This document shows, in pieces, positions 32,651 through 41,047 of a DNA stretch of 64,000 bases (positions are counted from its first letter, which is position 1; each line of letters starts with the position of its first letter). The translations under genes were made by a program, and so were the position numbers. The notes under the pieces were generated by a model. It was not told the origin of the DNA. It saw only the letters and a list, made by a program, of their open reading frames with translations, and made no database searches. Origin of the DNA: Flavobacterium endoglycinae. GTDB taxonomy: Bacteria > Bacteroidota > Bacteroidia > Flavobacteriales > Flavobacteriaceae. Location: the NCBI RefSeq assembly GCF_017352115.1, contig NZ_CP071448.1, positions 2,999,001 through 3,063,000 on the forward strand, in the 5' to 3' direction.

Positions 32651-33400
32651 TTATTTTCCTTTGTTTGCCTCAGCAATATATTTTTCTAAAGCCATTGTCA
32701 TAGAAGGAGTTTCAGGTGTTGGAGCAAGAATGTCAATTCTTAAACCGTGATCTAAAGCCTCTTTTTGAGTTGTACTTCCAAAAACAGCTATTCTGGTATT
32801 GTTTTGTTGAAAATCAGGAAAGTTTTTAAACAATGATTTAATTCCGGTTGGACTAAAAAATGCTAAAACATCGTAATAAACATCTGCAAGATCAGATAAG
32901 TCACTCATTACAGTTCTGTAAAAAATAGCTTGTGCCCAATCTACTTTAAGGCTGTTTAGTGTAATAGGAGCATCGGCATTTAGCTGGTCAGATGCAGGTA
33001 ACAAAAATTTCTCGTCTTTGTACTTTTTGATAAGAGGAGATAAGTCTGCAAAATCTTTTGCTCCAACGTAAATTTTACGTTTTCTGTACACAACATACTT
33101 TTGAAGGTAAAAAGCTACTGCTTCAGATTGACAGAAATATTTCAATCCTTCAGGAACTTTGTAACGCATTTCATCAGCCACTCTAAAAAAATGATCTACA
33201 GCATTTCGACTTGTTAAAATGATCGCAGTGTAATGATTAAGATCGATTTTTTGTAATCGAATCTCTTTTGCGCTAACCCCTTCCACATGAATAAATGGTC
33301 TGAAATCAATTTTTATTTTGTGTTTTTGTTGGAGCTCAAAGTAAGGAGAATTCTCCACTTTAGGTTCAGGCTGTGACACCAAAATTGTTTTCACTTTCAT
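32651..33400 (-). CDS. hemD: Uroporphyrinogen-III synthase
   Basis: A 249-residue protein of the HemD fold, which closes hydroxymethylbilane to uroporphyrinogen III in haem and sirohaem synthesis. Family features are ILVSQPEPKVENSPYFELQQ near the N-terminus, TAIILTSRNAVDHFFRV, FLLPASDQLN and DVLAFFSPTGIKSLFKNFP. HemD sequences are weakly conserved, so the call rests on this pattern. ATG at 33400 is preferred to an in-frame start 39 nt upstream that would overlap the preceding gene. It follows the DUF4271 gene with a 14-nt gap. Confidence 0.9.
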   Translation of the reverse strand: MKVKTILVSQPEPKVENSPYFELQQKHKIKIDFRPFIHVEGVSAKEIRLQKIDLNHYTAIILTSRNAVDHFFRVADEMRYKVPEGLKYFCQSEAVAFYLQKYVVYRKRKIYVGAKDFADLSPLIKKYKDEKFLLPASDQLNADAPITLNSLKVDWAQAIFYRTVMSDLSDLADVYYDVLAFFSPTGIKSLFKNFPDFQQNNTRIAVFGSTTQKEALDHGLRIDILAPTPETPSMTMALEKYIAEANKGK

Positions 33401-33414
33401 ATTATAAACATTTT

Positions 33415-34083
33415 CTAAGCACTCCCTTTTGTAATCCAATAATAGAGAAAATAATAAGGGGCTATTTCAAGAGCGCAAAGATATAAAATAAAATAAAATA
33501 ACTTGCCGATAATTGCGTTTTGATATGTTTTAATTGAAATAAAATACGAATACAGGCTGATACACAGTGAAATACCAATGATAACAAGGGGTACAATCGT
33601 TGGAATATTGTCATAATAAAACAAAATAGCATTGATTGGGAGGATTAAAACACCTATATATGTTCTATAAGTTACTTTTTGTAAGTTAAAAAGCTCTACA
33701 AAATCATCAATATTGAATGAAGTAGCAACAATTTTTTCGATTAAATATTTTGCCAAAATAAAATAAAGAAGAAAAGTAGCGATCTGAATAAATAAAATCC
33801 AGTCCGTTTTTGCAGCATATCCAAAAATATTCATGCTGAGCTGAATGAAAAATGCAAACGAAATGACCTGAACAAAAAACAATCCAACCGTAAAACTGCT
33901 TTTCATGTGGCTGTTGTCACGATAGATTTTAGCATATTTATCTGAAAAAATAAGTTTGCTGAATTCTGAAAATCGAGTTTCATAAGCCGATTTTGTCATG
34001 GCAACAACGGCAAAAGTCAGGACAAATAATGCAGTCGCCCAGTCTTTGTTTTCAATTATTCGAGGATGAAGATGTTCAATCAT
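33415..34083 (-). CDS. DUF4271 membrane protein
   Basis: A 222-residue protein with about six to seven membrane helices (WATALFVLTFAVVAMTKSAY; FFVQVISFAFFIQLSMNIFG; WILFIQIATFLLYFILAKYL; TYIGVLILPINAILFYYD; IVPLVIIGISLCISLYSYFI; LFYFILYLCALEIAPYYFLY). It matches DUF4271, found next to hemD in Bacteroidota. Function is unknown. It is cotranscribed with hemD and divergent from the mannosyltransferase gene. Confidence 0.88.
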   Translation of the reverse strand: MIEHLHPRIIENKDWATALFVLTFAVVAMTKSAYETRFSEFSKLIFSDKYAKIYRDNSHMKSSFTVGLFFVQVISFAFFIQLSMNIFGYAAKTDWILFIQIATFLLYFILAKYLIEKIVATSFNIDDFVELFNLQKVTYRTYIGVLILPINAILFYYDNIPTIVPLVIIGISLCISLYSYFISIKTYQNAIIGKLFYFILYLCALEIAPYYFLYYWITKGSA

Positions 34084-34160
34084 AGTGTCACAAAATTAGT
34101 AATTTTTTGTATCAATAGTTTTATTATGTATTTATTATGAAGCGAATGCTATAAAAAGTT

Positions 34161-34169
34161 TACTTTTGC
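34161..34169 (+). promoter_or_regulatory. -7 element (TACTTTTGC) of the mannosyltransferase-pyrC operon
   Basis: TACTTTTGC is a full match to TAnnTTTGC and lies 20 nt upstream of the first gene's ATG. The -33 region (TTTATTATG near 34131) is a weak match. Confidence 0.6.
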
Positions 34170-34189
34170 GGTGAAATTACCGAGAAAAA

Positions 34190-34915
34190 ATGAGTGATAG
34201 TATTGTCATAATTCCTACTTATAACGAAATAGAAAACATAGAAAGTATCATTAGAGCTGTACTTTCACAACATAAACCTTTTCATCTTTTAATAATCGAT
34301 GACAATTCTCCGGATCACACTGCAGATAAAGTTATTGCCTTGCAAGAAGAATTTGCCGGAAGATTATTTTTGGAGAAAAGAGCCAAAAAAGCAGGATTAG
34401 GAACTGCATATGTTCACGGTTTTAAATGGGCATTAGAACATAAATACGATTTCATTTTTGAGATGGATGCCGACTTTTCACACAACCCAAACGATCTTGA
34501 AAAACTTTATGATGCCTGCCATTTTGGAGGAGCAGATCTGGCTATCGGATCGCGTTATGTAAAAGGAGTAAATGTTGTAAACTGGCCGTTAAGCCGTGTT
34601 TTAATGTCTTACTTCGCTTCAGTATATGTAAAATTCATTACTGGAATGAAAATTCACGATGCAACGGCAGGTTTTGTATGTTATAAAAGAGAAGTTTTAG
34701 AAAAAATCAATCTCAACAAAATTAAATTTGTAGGTTATGCGTTTCAAATAGAAATGAAATACAGAACTTACTGTGCCAAATTTGCAATAAAAGAAGTTCC
34801 AATCATTTTTACAGACCGAACAAAAGGTGTTTCAAAAATGAGTAACGCCATTATTAAAGAAGCAATTCTGGGGGTAATTACACTTCGATTAAAGAAATTA
34901 GTCAATTCATTATAA
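34190..34915 (+). CDS. Polyprenol-phosphate mannosyltransferase (GT2)
   Basis: A 241-residue GT-A glycosyltransferase related to dolichol-phosphate mannose synthase. The N-terminus IVIIPTYNEIENIESIIRAV binds the nucleotide. DDNSPDHTADKVI and EMDADFSHNPNDL carry the metal-binding Asp residues. DRTKGVSKMSNAIIKEAI is the conserved C-terminal motif. There is no C-terminal membrane domain, as in the short DPM1 class. It should make polyprenol-phosphate sugar used for membrane-side glycosylation such as flavobacterial O-glycosylation; the exact sugar is not proven. The next gene starts 9 nt later. Confidence 0.92.
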   Translation: MSDSIVIIPTYNEIENIESIIRAVLSQHKPFHLLIIDDNSPDHTADKVIALQEEFAGRLFLEKRAKKAGLGTAYVHGFKWALEHKYDFIFEMDADFSHNPNDLEKLYDACHFGGADLAIGSRYVKGVNVVNWPLSRVLMSYFASVYVKFITGMKIHDATAGFVCYKREVLEKINLNKIKFVGYAFQIEMKYRTYCAKFAIKEVPIIFTDRTKGVSKMSNAIIKEAILGVITLRLKKLVNSL

Positions 34916-34924
34916 AAAGTAAAG

Positions 34925-36265
34925 ATGAATAGGATTTTAATAAAAAACGCCAAAATAGTAAACGAAGGTTCTATTTTTGAAGGCGACGTTCTGATAGAAA
35001 ACGACTTAATTGTTGAGGTTTCAGACAGTATAAGTTTAAAAACATCTGATTGTATTGTAATCGATGCCGAAGGAAATTATTTAATGCCGGGAGCAATTGA
35101 TGATCAAGTGCATTTTAGAGAGCCTGGATTAACTCATAAAGGAGATATTGAATCAGAATCGAGAGCGGCAGTTGCAGGAGGAATCACTTCTTTCATTGAA
35201 CAGCCCAATACGGTTCCTAATGCGGTTACGCAGGAAATATTAGAAGATAAATATCAAATTGCTTCTCAAAAATCATTTGCGAATTATTCGTTTATGATGG
35301 GAGCAACTAATGATAATTTGGAAGAAGTTTTAAAAACCAATCCGAAAAATGTAGCTGGAATTAAAATTTTCTTAGGTTCTTCAACCGGAAATATGCTGGT
35401 AGACAATGAAGCAACTTTAGAAAGAATTTTTTCAAGTACACCAATGTTAATTGCGGTACATTGTGAAGACGAAACTACAATTCAGAATAATTTAGCCGAA
35501 TTCAAAGAAAAGTACGGAGATGATATTCCAGTAACAGCACATAATTTAATTAGAAGTGCAGAAGCGTGTTATATTTCATCTTCAAAAGCAGTGGCGCTGG
35601 CTAAAAAAACAGGAGCGAGACTTCATATTTTTCATCTTTCAACGGCTAAAGAAATGGAATTGTTTACCAATAAAATTCCATTAGAAGATAAAAAAATCAC
35701 AGCTGAAGTATGTGTGCACCATCTTTGGTTTACGGATGAAGATTATAAAACAAAAGGAAATTTCATTAAATGGAATCCGGCTGTAAAAACAGCTGCAGAC
35801 CGTAAAGCGCTTTGGGAAGCTTTAAATGACGGACGTATTGATGTTATTGCAACCGATCATGCGCCTCATACGAAAGAAGAAAAACAACAATTGTATCTAA
35901 AAGCTCCATCTGGAGGTCCGCTTGTACAGCACGCAGTTGTGGCGATGTTTGAAGCACATCATCAAGGGAAAATCAGCGTGGAGAAAATTGTAGAGAAAAT
36001 GTGCCACAATCCAGCTAAAATTTTCAAAATCGAAAAACGCGGTTTTATCAAAGAAGGGTATTATGCTGATTTAGTAATTGTGAATCCAAGTCTGCCTTGG
36101 AGTGTAAACTCTGATAATATTTTATACAAATGCGGCTGGTCTCCATTTGAAGGAACTACTTTTAAATCTAGAATTACACATACTTTTATAAATGGGGAAT
36201 TGGTTTACAATAACTTTAAGATAAAAGATATTCGCGCCGGAAAACGTTTATTGTTTGACAGATAA
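34925..36265 (+). CDS. pyrC: Dihydroorotase
   Basis: A 446-residue cyclic amidohydrolase converting carbamoyl-aspartate to dihydroorotate in pyrimidine synthesis. The motif AIDDQVHFREPGLTHKGD holds the first metal His pair (DxHxR). Lys in AGIKIFLGSSTGN is the probable carbamylated bridging residue. ARLHIFHLSTAKE and VIATDHAPHTKEEK supply further ligands. Length fits the long type-I dihydroorotase. It is in an operon with the mannosyltransferase (9-nt gap) and DUF4296 (9-nt gap). Confidence 0.95.
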   Translation: MNRILIKNAKIVNEGSIFEGDVLIENDLIVEVSDSISLKTSDCIVIDAEGNYLMPGAIDDQVHFREPGLTHKGDIESESRAAVAGGITSFIEQPNTVPNAVTQEILEDKYQIASQKSFANYSFMMGATNDNLEEVLKTNPKNVAGIKIFLGSSTGNMLVDNEATLERIFSSTPMLIAVHCEDETTIQNNLAEFKEKYGDDIPVTAHNLIRSAEACYISSSKAVALAKKTGARLHIFHLSTAKEMELFTNKIPLEDKKITAEVCVHHLWFTDEDYKTKGNFIKWNPAVKTAADRKALWEALNDGRIDVIATDHAPHTKEEKQQLYLKAPSGGPLVQHAVVAMFEAHHQGKISVEKIVEKMCHNPAKIFKIEKRGFIKEGYYADLVIVNPSLPWSVNSDNILYKCGWSPFEGTTFKSRITHTFINGELVYNNFKIKDIRAGKRLLFDR

Positions 36266-36274
36266 AAAACTAAA

Positions 36275-36754
36275 ATGAAGAATTGTTTAGTAATACTATT
36301 GGTTTTGTTTCTTTCTGTAAGTTGTAAAAAAAATGTTGTAAAACAACCTGCAAAGCTTATTGAGAAAGAAAAAATGATTGATATTATGTATGATTTGTCT
36401 CTTTTGGAAGCTATGAAATACCAGCATCAGGAATTATTAGATTCTACCGAAACAGATCCTACAAAATATATTTTGAAAAAATACAAAGTAGACAGTCTTC
36501 AGTTTGCCCAAAACAATAAATATTATGCGGCTGACTACGAGAATTACAAAGATATGTTTGATGAAGTTGGCAAGAGATTAGCTAAACTTCAGAGAGATAC
36601 AGATTCTATTGTAACGATCGAAGAGAAAAAAGCAGCAAAAGAGGCTAAAAATAAACCAAAAGAAACTCCTAAAGATTCTATCAAAAAGCCGGCAAATGGA
36701 ATTAATATCGATTCTATTAGACGACAAATGACAAAAAACCGCGCAAAACAGTAA
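36275..36754 (+). CDS. DUF4296 lipoprotein
   Basis: A 159-residue protein with a lipoprotein signal (MKNCLVILLVLFLSVSCKKN; lipobox Cys17). The DUF4296 core follows (LIEKEKMIDIMYDLSLLEAM, then SLQFAQNNKYYAADYENYKDMFDEV) and then a long Lys/Glu/Pro-rich tail. The family is confined to Bacteroidota and lies beside pyrC here, as in relatives I know. Function is unknown. It ends 7 nt before the stop codon of the convergent epimerase gene. Confidence 0.88.
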   Translation: MKNCLVILLVLFLSVSCKKNVVKQPAKLIEKEKMIDIMYDLSLLEAMKYQHQELLDSTETDPTKYILKKYKVDSLQFAQNNKYYAADYENYKDMFDEVGKRLAKLQRDTDSIVTIEEKKAAKEAKNKPKETPKDSIKKPANGINIDSIRRQMTKNRAKQ

Positions 36755-36761
36755 GTGAAAA

Positions 36762-37763
36762 TTATAATTTTGCGACGTCTTTAATATACTGATGCACATC
36801 TTGAAAAACCGTTCCTTGAACGGTTTTTATTTTTTCATTTGAATACAAATTCTTCGAATAAGAAGCTTTTGCAGTAGCTTTCGTAATGCTTCTTCGTTGG
36901 AAAAACAGGGTAGAAAAAATAAGGTCAGCTATCCACAGGAAATTCATAAAAAATGGTTTGGCGTGAATATGAGGCTTTTTAACTTGTAACGCTTCGGCTA
37001 TTGTGTCTAATATATCTTTAAAAACAATGTTTTCAGCAATTAAAGTGAAACGTTCGTTTTTGATGTCGCTTTTCATTAATCGATACATTGTTTTTACAAC
37101 ATCATCAATAGAAATAAATCCAGTACTTCCAAGCGTGTAGAAAGAAAGTCCGTTGGCTACTTTAGTATATAATTCAGCACTTCCTTGGGGATTCTTTTTG
37201 GTTTTCGGAATTGGACCTAAAATAACACCTGGATTTACAATAATAACCTCTAAACCTTCTTGATGTGCGCGCCAAACTTCCATTTCGGCACCATATTTAG
37301 AAATCGCGTAATCGCTGTGTGGTTTTTCAGGATTCCAGTCGGTTTCTTCCGTAATATAAGTTTCATGGGCTGTTAAATCGCCAAGAGCAGCAATGGAACT
37401 CACAAAGCAGAATTTTTTTACTTCTTTGGCAATGGCAAAATTTACCATATTTGCTGTTCCTTCGATATTGGTTTTTCGAAGTGCTTCTTCATCTTTTGGA
37501 TCAAATGAAATTAAAGCAGCGCAATGATATACACAATTAACATCAATAAAAGCAATTTCAAGAGAAGGCACATCTAAAATATCGGCTTCAAGCCATTCGA
37601 CTTTTTCGAATAATTCTGCTTTTTTGTACAATTCAAAAACCGATTTTGCTTTTTCAACCGTCTTTTGGCTGCGGTAAATTGCCCGAACATTTTCTCCATT
37701 TTCAATTAAATGAAGCAATAAATGTGCGCCAACTAAACCAGTTCCTCCTGTTACTAATATCAT
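36762..37763 (-). CDS. NAD(P)-dependent epimerase/dehydratase (extended SDR)
   Basis: A 333-residue Rossmann-fold protein of the extended short-chain dehydrogenase class. The nucleotide motif TGGTGLVGAHLLLHL is at residues 5-19, and the catalytic region has SSIAALG and YAISKYGAE (YxxxK). The C-terminal third (KPFFMNFLWIADLIFSTLFF) is hydrophobic, as in 3-beta-HSD-like or DFR-like members. The substrate is unknown; nucleotide-sugar epimerase and NAD-dependent reductase are both possible. It is convergent with the DUF4296 gene and divergent from tyrS. Confidence 0.88.
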   Translation of the reverse strand: MILVTGGTGLVGAHLLLHLIENGENVRAIYRSQKTVEKAKSVFELYKKAELFEKVEWLEADILDVPSLEIAFIDVNCVYHCAALISFDPKDEEALRKTNIEGTANMVNFAIAKEVKKFCFVSSIAALGDLTAHETYITEETDWNPEKPHSDYAISKYGAEMEVWRAHQEGLEVIIVNPGVILGPIPKTKKNPQGSAELYTKVANGLSFYTLGSTGFISIDDVVKTMYRLMKSDIKNERFTLIAENIVFKDILDTIAEALQVKKPHIHAKPFFMNFLWIADLIFSTLFFQRRSITKATAKASYSKNLYSNEKIKTVQGTVFQDVHQYIKDVAKL

Positions 37764-37905
37764 TTTGTAAAGATAAGTTTTTGGATGAAAGGTGCAAAGT
37801 TACAGAGAAGCAAAGTTGTAAAGGTTTTTTGTAAAGGTTCAACGTTTCTAAGTTTTCTTGTTGATTTTTTTCCAATTGCCATTTGACATCATTGAAAATT
37901 GTTTT

Positions 37906-37938
37906 TTTGACATTGCCATTGTCATTGATTATATTTGC
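37906..37938 (+). promoter_or_regulatory. tyrS promoter (TTTG-N20-TATATTTGC)
   Basis: TTTG at 37906-37909 and TATATTTGC at 37930-37938 are 20 nt apart, a textbook Bacteroidota promoter. Transcription should start near 37945, after a potential in-frame TTG start at 37883. This fixes the tyrS start at 37955. Confidence 0.75.
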
Positions 37939-37954
37939 GCAAAATATTTTAAAA

Positions 37955-39250
37955 ATGAAGAATCTAGTTGAAGAATTAAAGTGGCGTGGTTTGTACCATG
38001 ATAGTATGCCGGGAACCGAAGAGCAATTGTTAAAGGAAGCAACAACTGCGTATATCGGGTTTGATCCAACGGCAGATTCACTGCATATCGGAAGCATGGT
38101 TCAGATTATTTTATTGGTTCATTTAAAGAATTTCGGACACCAGCCAATTGCTTTGGTAGGAGGTGCAACCGGAATGATTGGTGATCCGTCTGGGAAATCT
38201 GATGAAAGAAACCTGCTGAACGAAGAAACTTTAGCTAAAAACGTTGCCGGAATTAAAAGTGTTCTGTCTCGTTTTTTAGACTTTAATTCAAAAGAAGCAA
38301 ATGCTCCGGTTATGGTAAACAACTATGACTGGATGAAAGAATTCTCGTTTATTGATTTTGCCCGTGAAGTTGGAAAACGTATTACGGTAAATTATATGAT
38401 GGCAAAGGATTCTGTTAAAAAAAGAATTAACGGTGAAGGTGAAGGAATGTCTTTTACAGAATTCACGTATCAGCTAATTCAGGGATACGATTTTTATCAT
38501 TTATATAAAAATAACAACTGCCTTTTGCAAATGGGTGGTTCTGATCAATGGGGAAATATCACTACTGGTGCAGAATTAGTCCGCAGAATGGGTGGCGAAA
38601 ATGCAAAAGCTTTTGCGCTTACAACGCCATTAATTACGAAAGCAGACGGATCTAAATTTGGAAAATCGGAAGGTGGAAATGTTTGGTTGGATGCTGATAA
38701 AACTTCGGTTTATAAATTTTACCAATTTTGGGTAAACGCTACCGATGCCGATGCTGAAAAATACATTAAAATCTTTACTTTCTTAGATAAAGAAACGATT
38801 GACACGTTAATAGCAGAACATCAAGAAGCACCACATTTAAGAGTTTTACAAAAGAAATTAGCAGAAGAAATTACAATTTTTGTTCACAGTAAAGAAGAAT
38901 TAGAAAAAGCAATCCAGGCTTCGAATATTTTATTCGGAAATTCAACTGCTGAAGATTTAAAGAAATTAGATGAAGCAACTTTCTTAGAGGTTTTTGATGG
39001 AGTTCCACAAGCTGAAATCGCAAAAGCGGATTTAGAAAGCGGATTGGATATTATCACTGTTTTGAACGAAAAAACAGGTTTCTTTAAATCAAATGGAGAG
39101 GCAAGACGTGCTTTAACAGCGAATTCGATTTCTGTAAACAGAGAAAAAATAAAAGAAGATTTTATACTAACGGCAAATGATTTAATCAACCATCAGTTTG
39201 TGTTATTGCAAAGTGGTAAGAAAAACTATTTTGTGATTCGTGTAGTTTAA
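37955..39250 (+). CDS. tyrS: Tyrosyl-tRNA synthetase
   Basis: A 431-residue class I synthetase charging tRNA-Tyr. The HIGH-type motif is in [16 protein letters not shown], the KMSKS-type motif is SKFGKSEGG, and the C-terminal S4 RNA-binding domain is seen in [20 protein letters not shown]. The ATG at 37955 gives the family N-terminus [17 protein letters not shown] longer frame with a TTG start runs through the promoter and is rejected. Monocistronic. Confidence 0.97.
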   Translation: MKNLVEELKWRGLYHDSMPGTEEQLLKEATTAYIGFDPTADSLHIGSMVQIILLVHLKNFGHQPIALVGGATGMIGDPSGKSDERNLLNEETLAKNVAGIKSVLSRFLDFNSKEANAPVMVNNYDWMKEFSFIDFAREVGKRITVNYMMAKDSVKKRINGEGEGMSFTEFTYQLIQGYDFYHLYKNNNCLLQMGGSDQWGNITTGAELVRRMGGENAKAFALTTPLITKADGSKFGKSEGGNVWLDADKTSVYKFYQFWVNATDADAEKYIKIFTFLDKETIDTLIAEHQEAPHLRVLQKKLAEEITIFVHSKEELEKAIQASNILFGNSTAEDLKKLDEATFLEVFDGVPQAEIAKADLESGLDIITVLNEKTGFFKSNGEARRALTANSISVNREKIKEDFILTANDLINHQFVLLQSGKKNYFVIRVV

Positions 39251-39358
39251 TCGGTAAATCTTTTAATCGATTAGTACTTTTAAAACGATATATATTAAAT
39301 CCAATGTTCAAATTGAATATTGGGTTATTTTTTGAAAGTTGTTTTTCGATGAAACAAT

Positions 39359-40339
39359 CTAAAGCACCATCAAATTGCATCCGCGTATATCAGAATTGTC
39401 AAAACGTCCCAATACCTCAAAAGAGTTGTTGGGATTTTTTTTGCCTAAATCCTGTGTGGCAATAAAAGAGCAGGAGTTAATGTTAGCCAAATCAATAACG
39501 TTGATTCCGCCGGTTTTTCCATCTTGAATATAGGTTAAGGCATCTTCGGGATCGCGAACTAGAATATGCATCCATGATGGACATTCAAAAACGCCTTCTC
39601 CTAAAGAATACGCTTGAGCCAGAAGTTCCGTCATTCCATATTCAGAATGAATGGAAGAAACACCAAAACCCTTGCATAAAATTTCGTGTAACTCTTCGCG
39701 AATCATTTCTTTGCGTTTCCCTTTCATCCCTCCAGTTTCCATAATAATGGTATTTTGAAGGTTGAATTGATGTTTTTCGATCAAATCCAGTAGCGCATAA
39801 GTAACACCAATTAAAATTACATTTTGACCAGATTCGTCTAATTCGGTTAATTTTTTAATCAAGTCGTCGTGATTGTGTAAATAAAACCCGCTTTCCGGCT
39901 GATTGGATAGTTTTATAAGGTCTTCTACCATGTAAATGAGTGAAGATCCTTCTCGTTCAAGATAAGACGGCAAAAGGGCTAAAACAACGTAATCTTCTAT
40001 ATTGCCATAAAACTGAGAGAAACCTTTGCGATAACTTTCTTCATAAAGTGAGGCATCCGTAACCAAATGTCGGCTTGTAATCATTCCAGTTGTACCACTG
40101 CTGGTAAAAGTCACCTGTGCTGGATCATTATTTGAAACGACATTATGGCTTTTGAAAAACTGAATGGGTAAAAATGGTATCTGCTGTAGAGATTTTACGC
40201 GTTGCGGATCTGTTTTTAAGAAATCACAAAACTCACGATATACCACATTATTTGCATATTGATGACGAAACACTTTTAATGCTGTTTTTTCAAATTGTTT
40301 GTGGCTTGAGATGGTAAATATATCGGTAGCTGTAATCAA
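39359..40339 (-). CDS. LuxE/PaaK-like acyl-protein synthetase family protein
   Basis: A 326-residue member of the ANL-like LuxE group. Visible are VTFTSSGTTGMITSRHLV (adenylate-binding Ser/Thr/Gly loop), SLIYMVEDLIK, MTELLAQAYSLG, and a C-terminal FEVLGRFDNSDIRGCNLMVL hinge region. It likely activates or transfers a fatty or aromatic acyl group; the partner is unknown. No ATG fits: a longer TTG-led frame (from 40357) begins inside TATCTTTGC, a good -7 element. The next TTG at 40339, giving (M)ITATDIFTISSHKQFEK, matches the family better and is chosen. Confidence 0.85.
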   Translation of the reverse strand: MITATDIFTISSHKQFEKTALKVFRHQYANNVVYREFCDFLKTDPQRVKSLQQIPFLPIQFFKSHNVVSNNDPAQVTFTSSGTTGMITSRHLVTDASLYEESYRKGFSQFYGNIEDYVVLALLPSYLEREGSSLIYMVEDLIKLSNQPESGFYLHNHDDLIKKLTELDESGQNVILIGVTYALLDLIEKHQFNLQNTIIMETGGMKGKRKEMIREELHEILCKGFGVSSIHSEYGMTELLAQAYSLGEGVFECPSWMHILVRDPEDALTYIQDGKTGGINVIDLANINSCSFIATQDLGKKNPNNSFEVLGRFDNSDIRGCNLMVL

Positions 40340-40387
40340 AACTTTCTTTTTGTGCAAAGATATTGTTTTTAGGTTTTCGTCGTGATT

Positions 40388-40453
40388 TTCAGTAACAGTT
40401 TTCAGTCGAAAACCAAATCTGTAAACTAGTTACTGCGACTGTAAACTAAAAAA
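40388..40453. repeat. CAGTAACAGTTTTCAGT / ACTGCGACTGTAAACT block
   Basis: TTTCAGTAACAGTTTTCAGTC faces GTTACTGCGACTGTAAACT about 35 nt later, with CAGTAAC/GTTACTG complementary. It lies between the LuxE-like gene start and the T9SS protein gene. Confidence 0.55.
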
Positions 40454-40475
40454 AGCCCCAACAGGAGCTTTTTTT
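40448..40475 (-). terminator. Terminator of the T9SS protein gene
   Basis: AAAAAAAGC and GCTTTTTTT flank CCCAACAGGA, which forms a small inner stem (CC/GG). It lies directly after the stop codon at 40479 on the minus strand and is A/U rich on both sides. Confidence 0.7.
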
Positions 40476-40478
40476 ATA

Positions 40479-40817
40479 TTATCGAATGATAAGTTTTCGG
40501 GTTGAAGTGGCGTTTTGTTCACTAATTTTTATAATGTAAACACCTGGAACTAAATCTGAAACGCTAAGTTCCTTAGAAACTAAATGTGCCTGCAGTACTT
40601 TTTTTCCTAGAATATCAAAAACAATGACTTCTTTTTCCAAATCATTTTTAGAAGAAATATATACCTTTCCATTTAATACTGGGTTAGGGTACAAGCTTAG
40701 CCCCTCAATACCTGCAGTGTCTTGAGGTTTTGGTAATTGCTTACTGTCTTGCGCCGCAACGTTTACAGAAAAGAAAAAAGCCAATATGAATGTAATATAA
40801 AAGTAGTTTTTTGCCAT
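40479..40817 (-). CDS. Minimal T9SS type A sorting-domain protein without cargo
   Basis: A 112-residue exported protein. A signal peptide (MAKNYFYITFILAFFFSVNV, then AAQ) and a linker of about 12 residues lead into a complete type IX secretion sorting domain (GLSLYPNPVLNGKVYISSKN, then EKEVIVFDILGKKVLQ, then LVPGVYIIKISEQNATSTRK). Almost the whole mature protein is the C-terminal sorting domain; no enzyme or adhesin precedes it. ATG at 40817 is preferred to a start 42 nt upstream because it gives a normal signal peptide. The terminator at 40448 follows. Confidence 0.86.
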   Translation of the reverse strand: MAKNYFYITFILAFFFSVNVAAQDSKQLPKPQDTAGIEGLSLYPNPVLNGKVYISSKNDLEKEVIVFDILGKKVLQAHLVSKELSVSDLVPGVYIIKISEQNATSTRKLIIR

Positions 40818-40999
40818 CGCGTTTATTTGGATATTGTAAATATACAAAAAAAATGACAAAAATTACGCCAAAAAAAAACATCAATATTATTTGTGATGTT
40901 TTTAACATTTTGTTTCCGAAGTTATTAGGGATCGATATAATGATTTCCTTTATGATAAAGGACATAGCCTAATTTTTGCTGAGAGTTCTGGTCATAAAA

Positions 41000-41025
41000 A
41001 AACCGCCTGAATATTCAGACGGTTT
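41000..41025 (-). terminator. Terminator of the surface lipoprotein gene
   Basis: AAACCGcCTGAAT pairs with ATTCAGaCGGTTT with one C-A mismatch. A-rich sequence beside it provides a minus-strand U-run. It lies 23 nt past the lipoprotein stop. Confidence 0.75.
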
Positions 41026-41047
41026 CATTTTATTTTTTTATTCTAAA

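Noticed and set aside
37883..37954. N-terminal extension of tyrS from a TTG codon
   Set aside because: A full TTTG-N20-TATATTTGC promoter lies within it, so the extension would not be transcribed, and the ATG at 37955 matches the family.
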